The position numbers and the translations under genes were made by a program. Source: Alkaliphilus transvaalensis ATCC 700919 (lineage in GTDB: Bacteria > Bacillota > Clostridia > Peptostreptococcales > Natronincolaceae). From it: a stretch of 64,000 nt of DNA. The DNA lies in assembly GCF_000621485.1 (NCBI RefSeq), contig NZ_JHYF01000009.1:186001-250000 (forward strand), written 5' to 3'. This document shows, in pieces, positions 16,216 through 23,417 of the stretch (positions are counted from its first letter, which is position 1; each line of letters opens with the position of its first letter). The notes beneath the pieces are model-generated. The model saw only the letters and a list, made by a program, of their open reading frames with translations, ran no database searches and was not told the DNA's origin.

Positions 16216-16767
16216 TTATTGCTGCTGATTTTGCTGGTTTCCCATTTGTTGATTTCTACTGTTTTGTTGTTGGTTACTCATTTGATTCATTTGATTTCCC
16301 ATTTGTTGATTCTGTTGTTGACTATTCATTTGACTGCCATACATTTGTTGGTTTCCTTGATTTTGTTGGTTTCCTTGACTTTGTTGATTCATTTGCATTA
16401 GTTGGTGTTGTGCTTGATCAATTAATTGATTCATTTGAGTTAGTACTTGGTTAGCTTGAACATATTCATTTGCTTGATTTAATACTTGCATCGTTTGTTG
16501 AATAGACTGTTGTAATTGTTGAACTGTTTGTTGCTGTTGTTGTTGAGCTTCATTTCTAAACTGTTGAATTTGTTGAAATAGTTGGCCTACAGCTTGCATG
16601 TTTTGGTTCTGAGATTGTTGTCCTTGTCCCTGTCCTTGACTATATTGGCTTTGCTGTAAGTGGCTTATTGTCTGTCTCATGCTATTTAATTGGTTTCTCA
16701 AGCTACTTAGTTCTTCAGCTAATTCTTCATCTGCTCTTTTTAACATTTCCTCTTTTAATGTGCTCAT
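16216..16767 (-). CDS. N/Q-rich low-complexity protein
   Basis: 183 aa from ATG 16767, which follows AGGAGG by nine bases; the longer frame to 16872 translates the RBS as Arg-Arg and is rejected. Residues 1-35 form an amphipathic charged helix (STLKEEMLKRADEELAEELS). From about residue 40 the sequence is overwhelmingly Gln and Asn with Met, Gly and Ser (QNQNMQ, NQQNQGNQQMYG, QQQNQQMGNQMNQM), a prion-like composition. It has no signal peptide, so it is probably cytosolic. It follows the DUF4129 gene by about 100 bases on the same strand. Some N/Q-rich clostridial proteins of this size are spore-associated; that is only a possibility here. Confidence 0.78.
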   Translation of the reverse strand: MSTLKEEMLKRADEELAEELSSLRNQLNSMRQTISHLQQSQYSQGQGQGQQSQNQNMQAVGQLFQQIQQFRNEAQQQQQQTVQQLQQSIQQTMQVLNQANEYVQANQVLTQMNQLIDQAQHQLMQMNQQSQGNQQNQGNQQMYGSQMNSQQQNQQMGNQMNQMSNQQQNSRNQQMGNQQNQQQ

Positions 16768-16868
16768 TGCATAATTCCTCCTGTTATTTGTTCTATAATT
16801 AACCGCCATACTATTTTTAAACTGAAGGGTAATAAATATACATTGAGCCAAAAGGAACTTCCTTCTAA

Positions 16869-18254
16869 TCACCTTCGTTCTTCTTCGTTCTTCCCATAGC
16901 GCACTTTATTATATTCTTGTGTTAGTGTTGCTAATGAAGAATCCGTTGATAAATTATGTTCTAAATCTTTGTATTTATTTAATTTACTTTTTTGATATAT
17001 TTTATTTGGCGTATCGCCGTAATTAATTTTCATACCATTATTTTTCATTAAAATAATTGTATCTCTATAAGCTCTTCTAATTGGATGCAGATTTTTTATA
17101 TCCTCTTGATTTCTAAATTTATTAAAAACTTGCTTAACAGCGTTGCTTAGTCCTTCAAATATATCTTTACTAGAATAAATAAATTCTTTTTCTTGATAAA
17201 TGTCTTCTTCCTCTTTCCGTACCTTTTTAATACCTCGATAGACTAAATAGAGCACCCCAAAAACTAATGCAATATAGACTAACCCATGAAGAATAGAGAA
17301 TATGAATTGAGCTATTTTGCCAGGTTCTCCCTTTTCCACTTCAAATATAGAATCAATTAACCCTTCATAAAAAGCCGTTTCACCTTCAGTTGTTGGATTT
17401 TTAGGAGCTTTTCTTATGGCCCAAAAAATAACACCTTCAACTGCTCTATAGGCCAATGTAAGAGGATAATATAATAATTTGGTTAATACATCCAACACAA
17501 AATTGGTCGTTTTAGAGAAAACAAAATGAAAAGGACTATAAAAAATATTCATGCCAAATACCACTGTTCCAATGAGCCCAAGTGATATCGTTAATTGAAG
17601 AATAAAGTTAAGGAGAATACTTTTCTCAGGATTAATAATTAAATTCTTTTTAACTCGATACTTTTCAAATAAAGGGTTTTCTTCTTTCTTCCTATCTTCT
17701 ACTTGATCTATAAATACTTGAGAAATCTTATATTGTCCGATTAAAATTAAAGACACCCCTACATAGATCATAAAATAACCCAAGGCTATATCTAAAAAGC
17801 CTATAAATTCAGGTATAAAAAACTTACTATTAAAAGCAAAGATTAGATAAATAACCAATCGTCTTATAACCTTCTTTTTAAACTGAAATGCAAAAGTAGA
17901 GGGTAAATCTAAATATCTTATTAAAAATGAAAGGTTTAGAGATAAAAATAAGAAATTTAAAAAGATGATGGGCAGATTGCTAGAATCCATCAAAAGACTA
18001 CATACCACCACTAAAGTGATAGCTACGGCCATAATTAACAACTGTCTTTTTCTTAAAGGATATTTCTTAGCATCACACCAACTAACAAAAGTTGAGACAA
18101 GTAGATGTAAAACAAAAGCATAAATAATAAAGTGGGACGGGTTCATATTAATGGGCATATTGGCTAATAGTACAAAATAAAAGGGCATTAAATAAATGGT
18201 ATCACAAATTGAGTAAATTACTGGATTAAGTACCTTGTATACTTTTTTTAGCAT
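16869..18254 (-). CDS. Multi-spanning membrane protein with DUF4129 C-terminus
   Basis: 461 aa. About eight to ten hydrophobic segments occupy residues 10-340. The last 90 residues (AYRDTIILMKNNGMKINYGD through LATLTQEYNKVRYG) match the DUF4129 domain, which usually closes transglutaminase-like proteins next to MoxR and DUF58 genes. Here the catalytic transglutaminase module is missing, leaving membrane core plus DUF4129. Its start overlaps the end of the DUF58 gene by 29 bases, so translation is probably coupled. Role unknown; it is the membrane partner in the MoxR/DUF58 set. Confidence 0.82.
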   Translation of the reverse strand: MLKKVYKVLNPVIYSICDTIYLMPFYFVLLANMPINMNPSHFIIYAFVLHLLVSTFVSWCDAKKYPLRKRQLLIMAVAITLVVVCSLLMDSSNLPIIFLNFLFLSLNLSFLIRYLDLPSTFAFQFKKKVIRRLVIYLIFAFNSKFFIPEFIGFLDIALGYFMIYVGVSLILIGQYKISQVFIDQVEDRKKEENPLFEKYRVKKNLIINPEKSILLNFILQLTISLGLIGTVVFGMNIFYSPFHFVFSKTTNFVLDVLTKLLYYPLTLAYRAVEGVIFWAIRKAPKNPTTEGETAFYEGLIDSIFEVEKGEPGKIAQFIFSILHGLVYIALVFGVLYLVYRGIKKVRKEEEDIYQEKEFIYSSKDIFEGLSNAVKQVFNKFRNQEDIKNLHPIRRAYRDTIILMKNNGMKINYGDTPNKIYQKSKLNKYKDLEHNLSTDSSLATLTQEYNKVRYGKNEEERR

Positions 18255-19401
18255 CCCCTTTCCCCCCTCCTTCTATTAAATTAACCTTTGCAAATTTATA
18301 AATTTCATTAAAGTCAACTATGGTTTCTGCATAAGAAGTCACCTCAAAGGAAAAACCTTTACTTCTACCCCTCGAAATGGCCGCTAAAAGTTCTTCATTA
18401 AACTCTGTTGTTAATATGGATATAACACATGTATTTAAGTATCTACTTGTTATTTCATCAATAATTCTCTCCACGGGTATAAAGCTAGCTAACTTTATCT
18501 TTGCTAATAAGTCAAAGGTTCTATTCAATTGCTTGATGTCAACCCCTGGAGGAATAATCGCTCCATTTACACCCTCCCCTTCCATTAAGCTATTGGTGGC
18601 AAGACCAAAAGAGATTCCTTTTTTCTGGGCTAAATCTATATAGGTTGCAGTTACTTCGATCAATTCTTCTATAGCTTCTTCATTTTCAAGACAAACCAAA
18701 TACTTATTAAAAGGAATATTAACAACAAATATAACTGATAGATCAGATGTGTATTGCTGTTCTTTAACTTGAATTTCTCCTGTTCTAGAAGTCGCCTTCC
18801 AATGGATTTTTTTCAAAGGTTCTCGATAGGTATAGGGACGTGTACCGTTAAAATAAGTTGGGTCTTCTATTATCCACCGTTTTATAGTGGTATCTCCTAA
18901 ATAGCTTTTACTATCTAGCAATAATCCTTCAACTGGATACAATTTGGGATAAACAAGAACTTCTACTGGACATTTAAAATCCCTTTCATAGTTTTTAAAG
19001 CCAAAATAGTCGCTGGTTTTGACCTTAAAATCAGTGAACATATATTTACCTCGCTTTGAAAATGAGATTGTATGTTTTCTTTTTATTCTTTGATACATCA
19101 ACAATGAGAATATTGTAAAATGCTTATAAAAGGTGGCTGCCCCTTCCTTCTCTATCGTAATATGCTCTCCTCTAATTGTAAGTTCCTCTGGTATTGTCGT
19201 TTCAATCTCTACCCATGTCAAAGGTAATATCTTTTTATTGGTTATCTCTGTAATCATTTCTAACTGTTCATTGGGAAATGCTTTATTATTCTCTAGCCTT
19301 CGTTTAACCTTTAATTGATAATAAGCAATCGCTTCCCACTTTTTCAAAGCATAATTAATCATTGCAAAGGTCAAAATGATAACTAATATTTTTACCATCA
19401 T
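18226..19401 (-). CDS. DUF58 (vWA-like) protein
   Basis: 391 aa with one N-terminal membrane helix (about 3-18) and a long cytosolic or exposed part. The family hallmark is clear: FNGTRPYTYREPLKKIHWKA corresponds to the F-x-G-x-R-x-Y-x-x-G-D-x-x-x-x-I-x-W block, followed by TSRTGEIQVKEQQ. The C-terminal half resembles a von Willebrand A fold. DUF58 proteins almost always accompany MoxR AAA+ ATPases and are thought to assist assembly of membrane or metal-dependent complexes. It starts 8 bases behind moxR. Confidence 0.9.
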   Translation of the reverse strand: MMVKILVIILTFAMINYALKKWEAIAYYQLKVKRRLENNKAFPNEQLEMITEITNKKILPLTWVEIETTIPEELTIRGEHITIEKEGAATFYKHFTIFSLLMYQRIKRKHTISFSKRGKYMFTDFKVKTSDYFGFKNYERDFKCPVEVLVYPKLYPVEGLLLDSKSYLGDTTIKRWIIEDPTYFNGTRPYTYREPLKKIHWKATSRTGEIQVKEQQYTSDLSVIFVVNIPFNKYLVCLENEEAIEELIEVTATYIDLAQKKGISFGLATNSLMEGEGVNGAIIPPGVDIKQLNRTFDLLAKIKLASFIPVERIIDEITSRYLNTCVISILTTEFNEELLAAISRGRSKGFSFEVTSYAETIVDFNEIYKFAKVNLIEGGGKGDAKKSIQGT

Positions 19402-19409
19402 AAGATCAC

Positions 19410-20360
19410 CTAATTAACACCTTGTTCTAGAGGAGTCTTTATCTCATTGATAAGATCTTGTATGATTTCATCAGGTTTAGATCCCTTTAAGTGGGAATAA
19501 TTATCACATAGTATACGGTGACTTAAAATTGGTATTGCCATCTTTTGAATATCATCTGGCAGAACATAATCTCGTCCTTGAATAATCGCATAGGCTTGAC
19601 TAGCCCTCATTAAAGCCAATGATCCCCTTGGACTAACCCCTAATGAAATAGATGGGTAATCCCTTGTTTTATGGACTAAATCAATAATATATTCCATTAG
19701 TTCTTCGCTTAGATAAACATCCGTATAGTTCTTTTGAATATTTAGTATATCCTCTTGAGTCGCTACAGCTTGCAGGGTAGCAAGGGGATTTTGGTAGCGA
19801 TATCGGTTAAGGATCTCCTTTTCTTCTTCTTTACTGGGATATCCTATGGAAATTTTCATTAAGAATCGGTCTAATTGGGCCTCTGGTAATGGAAAGGTTC
19901 CCTGTTGTTCTACTGGATTTTGTGTTGCAATTACCATAAAGGGTTTTTCTAAAATATAAGTGACACCATCTATCGAGACTTGAGTTTCTTCCATGGCCTC
20001 TAGTAGACTTGACTGAGTTCTTGGAGTTGCACGGTTAATTTCATCCGCCAGTATAATATTATAGAATACTGGCCCTTTACGAAATTCAAATTCTCCTTTA
20101 GTTTGATTGTAAAAGTTTATACCAGTTACATCTGAAGGAAGGAGGTCTGGGGTAAATTGAATACGATTAAAGCTACAGTCTATTGATTTTGCAAAGGATT
20201 TGGCAAGTTGAGTTTTTCCTAAGCCTGGTACATCCTCTAAAAGTACATGTCCTGATGTAATTAAAGATACTAAAAGTAAATCAATAACATCCTCCTTGCC
20301 AACAATCACTTTGGATACATTATCCTTTATTCTATCGCAGACTTCTTTTATTTCAATCAT
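19410..20360 (-). CDS. MoxR-family AAA+ ATPase
   Basis: 316 aa from ATG 20360, which follows AAGGAG by eight bases. Walker A is EDVPGLGKTQLAKS, Walker B is IILADEINRA, sensor 1 is MVIATQNPVEQQGTFPLPEAQLDRF, and the C-terminal lid (ISLGVSPRGSLALMRASQAYA, sensor 2) is typical. MoxR ATPases act as chaperones that insert cofactors or mature complexes together with vWA proteins, here the DUF58 product downstream. The dppF-like gene lies 88 bases upstream with no terminator visible between, so transcription may continue from the ABC operon. Confidence 0.95.
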   Translation of the reverse strand: MIEIKEVCDRIKDNVSKVIVGKEDVIDLLLVSLITSGHVLLEDVPGLGKTQLAKSFAKSIDCSFNRIQFTPDLLPSDVTGINFYNQTKGEFEFRKGPVFYNIILADEINRATPRTQSSLLEAMEETQVSIDGVTYILEKPFMVIATQNPVEQQGTFPLPEAQLDRFLMKISIGYPSKEEEKEILNRYRYQNPLATLQAVATQEDILNIQKNYTDVYLSEELMEYIIDLVHKTRDYPSISLGVSPRGSLALMRASQAYAIIQGRDYVLPDDIQKMAIPILSHRILCDNYSHLKGSKPDEIIQDLINEIKTPLEQGVN

Positions 20361-20448
20361 ATAAATAACTCCTTCCATATTATTTTTCTTTTCTATAATA
20401 TTTCGTCACAAAAGCTTATTTCCTCTATTTAATATTTTTAAATTTACA

Positions 20449-21429
20449 TTATGTTGAAGTGGCTATTGATTCTTTCACTAAATGACATGAGACACAATAG
20501 TCTTCGACTGTTATAAGGGGTGGTTCTTCTATTTTACAAACATCCATACAATATTGACATCGGGTATGGAAGGCACATCCCTTTGGCAGATTAATAGGAC
20601 TGGGTATTTCATCCCTCAATCGGATTCTTTCTCGCTTTATATTTGGGTCTGGAACTGTTGATGCTGACATTAATGCTTGAGTATAGGGATGTTTAGGTTC
20701 ATTAAAGATGGTTTCTGCATCGCCCATTTCAACAATTTTCCCAAGATACATCACTGCAACTCGGTTACTTACGTGTTTAATAACATTTAAACCGTGGGCG
20801 ATAAATAGATAGGATAATTTGAACTCTCGCTGAAGCTCCATTAATAGATTTAAAATCTGTGATTGAATTGATACATCTAAAGCTGATACTGGTTCATCGC
20901 AGACTATAAACTTTGGTTTAGTTGCTATTGCTCTTGCAATTCCAATCCGTTGTCGTTGTCCTCCACTAAACTCGTGGGGAAACTTTTTTGCGTCTTTTGC
21001 CGATAATCCCACTAAATTTAATAACCTTACAACTTCTTTTTTAAACTCTAGGGGTGGGACAATCTTATGGATGGTTAGGGGTTGGGTCATAATATCTTCT
21101 ATGGTCATCTTTGGATCTAAGGCCGAATAAGGATTTTGAAAAACAACCTGTAGGTCCTTTCTAATCTTTCTAAATTCACGATCTTTAATTTTACTTATAT
21201 CTCTACCTTCTAGTAGTACTTTCCCGCTAGTAGGTTCTAATAGTCTTAATAATAATTTACCTGTAGTGGTTTTTCCACTACCGGATTCTCCAACTAGTCC
21301 TAATGTCTCGCCTTGGTTAATATGAAAGCTAACTCCATTGACTGCCTTTACCACAGCCTTTTCTATTTCCAGTACAGGCGTTGTTATCGAAAAGTTCTTC
21401 TTTAAATCTATCACTTCAATGATCTTCAT
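20449..21429 (-). CDS. Peptide/nickel-type ABC transporter ATPase (DppF/OppF-like)
   Basis: 326 aa. Walker A GESGSGKTTTGK, Q-loop VFQNPYSALDP, ABC signature FSGGQRQRIGIARA, Walker B FIVCDEPVSALD and the H-loop in LFIAHGLNV are intact. The C-terminal oligopeptide-type extension (LPKGCAFHTRCQYCMDVC) has four cysteines, which in this family can hold an Fe-S cluster. Cytosolic nucleotide-binding subunit; it starts one base after the dppD-like stop. Confidence 0.94.
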   Translation of the reverse strand: MKIIEVIDLKKNFSITTPVLEIEKAVVKAVNGVSFHINQGETLGLVGESGSGKTTTGKLLLRLLEPTSGKVLLEGRDISKIKDREFRKIRKDLQVVFQNPYSALDPKMTIEDIMTQPLTIHKIVPPLEFKKEVVRLLNLVGLSAKDAKKFPHEFSGGQRQRIGIARAIATKPKFIVCDEPVSALDVSIQSQILNLLMELQREFKLSYLFIAHGLNVIKHVSNRVAVMYLGKIVEMGDAETIFNEPKHPYTQALMSASTVPDPNIKRERIRLRDEIPSPINLPKGCAFHTRCQYCMDVCKIEEPPLITVEDYCVSCHLVKESIATST

Positions 21430-21430
21430 C

Positions 21431-22402
21431 TTATTCTTCCTCCCCGTGATAAAGCCAACATCTTACCTGATGTTTTTCCCCTACTGCTATTAAAGGTGGC
21501 GTTTCCCCTTTACAACGTTCTATTACTTCTTCACATCTTGTGGAAAAACGGCATCCTTTAGGAAAATCTGATGGATGAGGCACATTACCACCAATTGTGT
21601 ATAAGATGTCTGCCTTATCGTCGGCCCTTGGAATACATTTAATCAACCTTCTAGTATAGGGGTTTAATGGATTTCTAAATAAGTTTGCTTTCGTAGTATC
21701 CTCCATAATTTTTCCACAGTACATTACACAAACACGATCTGCCATTTCTGCCACGACCCCCAAGTCATGGGTAATTAGTAAAATTGATAGCTTGTATTCT
21801 TTTATAAGACTTTTTAAAAGTTCTAAAATTTCTGCTTGAATAGTCACATCTAAAGCAGTGGTAGGTTCGTCTGCAATTAGTATCTTAGGCTGACAAACAA
21901 TAGCCATGGCAATCATGATCCTTTGCCTCATCCCTCCGCTAAATTGTGATGGATAGTCTTTATAACGACTGGAGGCATCTGGTATTCCCACTAACTCCAT
22001 CATTTTAATCGCTTCCTTTTTAGCCTCATACTTCGATATCTTTTGATGAATTATTAGGGCCTCTGCAACTTGATTACCAATGGGAATCATGGGATTTAAG
22101 GATGACATTGGATTTTGGTAAACCATACTAACCTCATTGCCTCTAATTTTACACATTTCTTTTTCTTTTTTATGAAGTAAGTTTTCATTATTAAATATAA
22201 TCTCGCCTTCCATCACCTTACCTGGTTTTGGCACTAACCCCATAATAGACATTGCAGTAATACTTTTACCACTGCCTGACTCACCTACCAAAGCCACAAT
22301 TTCACCTTCATCTATACTAAAACTGACACCATCAACAGCAGGAATCACTTCATTTTCTATTGTAAAGTAGGTTTTTAAGCCTTTAACTTCCAATAAGCTC
22401 AT
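21431..22402 (-). CDS. Peptide/nickel-type ABC transporter ATPase (DppD/OppD-like)
   Basis: 323 aa. Walker A GESGSGKSITAM, Q-loop VYQNPMSSLNPM, signature FSGGMRQRIMIAMA, Walker B ILIADEPTTALD and H-loop LLITHDLGV are all present. The oligopeptide C-terminal extension (FPKGCRFSTRCEEVIERCKGE) carries Cys residues. It pairs with the DppF-like subunit downstream. Substrate class (peptide, nickel or other) cannot be told from the ATPase. Confidence 0.94.
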   Translation of the reverse strand: MSLLEVKGLKTYFTIENEVIPAVDGVSFSIDEGEIVALVGESGSGKSITAMSIMGLVPKPGKVMEGEIIFNNENLLHKKEKEMCKIRGNEVSMVYQNPMSSLNPMIPIGNQVAEALIIHQKISKYEAKKEAIKMMELVGIPDASSRYKDYPSQFSGGMRQRIMIAMAIVCQPKILIADEPTTALDVTIQAEILELLKSLIKEYKLSILLITHDLGVVAEMADRVCVMYCGKIMEDTTKANLFRNPLNPYTRRLIKCIPRADDKADILYTIGGNVPHPSDFPKGCRFSTRCEEVIERCKGETPPLIAVGEKHQVRCWLYHGEEE

Positions 22403-22423
22403 GTTTTGTCCCCCTTTCTAGAA

Positions 22424-23398
22424 TTATTGATTTTTTAACTTAGGTACTAAAACTTGTCTTACAATATCCAATATCGTATATAAAATAAAATAGATTAATG
22501 CTAAGGTAACTGCAAAGGCTAAAAAGGCGGTTGTAATACTGGTATCTGCTACCCTCCCACCCATTAGATATACGTCTGTTGGTCTACCATATAATTCGAT
22601 CATTTCAAAGGCAATGCCTGGATAGTAAAAAATTCTCTCAACAATAAATAAGCTAGAAAACATCATGGAAGTGATTGTTGGAAAAGAAGCAATTAAATCG
22701 ACCCACACATTTCTCATTGCATGATTTAAAATGATCCTAGTTTCTGAACACCCCTTACCTCTAGCTGCTAATATATAATCTTTATCATATACAGCCTCTA
22801 TAGAAGTGGCGGTAATTCTAGCAATATAAGCGGCAGGTACCAAAGATAATGCTATAGTAGGGTAGATCGCCTGTGACCAATGGGCATATCCTAAATGGAG
22901 TACTGGGCCAATTCCCAAAAGTGTAATATTTCTTCTATATAAATACAGCCCCAAAAGTTGTATCAAGCTAATTAATAGTACATCGGGTACTGATAAAGGA
23001 ATTATCGTTTGTAGAAACTTAAAGGTTGACTGTTTCTTTTGCCTTCGACTGTCAAATATACCTTTAGGTATACCAATTAAAAGCGATACAACTAAAGCTA
23101 TAAAAAATAAAGTCATACTTCTTTTTAAAGCGATTAATAAAATTGCTCCAACCGTCTGCCCCCTACCTGTCACCGGTATTTGTAAATAGCTACCTGAAAC
23201 AAGATTCTTAATTGAGCTTAAAACATTTTCTTGATATAAACTATAATCCATATTACTGACTAGTTTTCCATCTATGTGAAAGAAATTTAAGTCTAAAGGC
23301 ACGTTCGTTAAAAGCACAACAATAAGTCCAATCAAAAAAAGCATTAGTAGATTTGTAGTTACCTTAATAGAAATTTTCCTTATGGCCATCTTATTCAT
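22424..23398 (-). CDS. ABC transporter permease, DppB/OppB-like
   Basis: 324 aa, six predicted membrane helices. The EAA-type cytosolic loop is DYILAARGKGCSETRIILNH followed by AMRNVW, the contact for the ATPase. Between helix 1 (about 14-32) and helix 2 (about 88-110) is an extracytoplasmic segment of about 55 residues, shorter than in typical DppB. The start at 23398 follows AAGGAGGTAAACC. It directly follows the permease-peptidase fusion gene, and the two should form the membrane pore. Confidence 0.9.
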   Translation of the reverse strand: MNKMAIRKISIKVTTNLLMLFLIGLIVVLLTNVPLDLNFFHIDGKLVSNMDYSLYQENVLSSIKNLVSGSYLQIPVTGRGQTVGAILLIALKRSMTLFFIALVVSLLIGIPKGIFDSRRQKKQSTFKFLQTIIPLSVPDVLLISLIQLLGLYLYRRNITLLGIGPVLHLGYAHWSQAIYPTIALSLVPAAYIARITATSIEAVYDKDYILAARGKGCSETRIILNHAMRNVWVDLIASFPTITSMMFSSLFIVERIFYYPGIAFEMIELYGRPTDVYLMGGRVADTSITTAFLAFAVTLALIYFILYTILDIVRQVLVPKLKNQ

Positions 23399-23417
23399 GG
23401 TTTACCTCCTTCAAATA

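Noticed and set aside
16219-16401. Hydrophobic plus-strand ORF and repeated TTGTTGATT-like units suggesting a CRISPR-like array
   Set aside because: The repeats are Gln/Asn codons of the N/Q-rich protein on the other strand; there is no repeat-spacer structure.
16768-16872. Longer N-terminus for the N/Q-rich protein, overlapping the DUF4129 stop
   Set aside because: The extension translates an AGGAGG ribosome site as Arg-Arg and has no RBS of its own.
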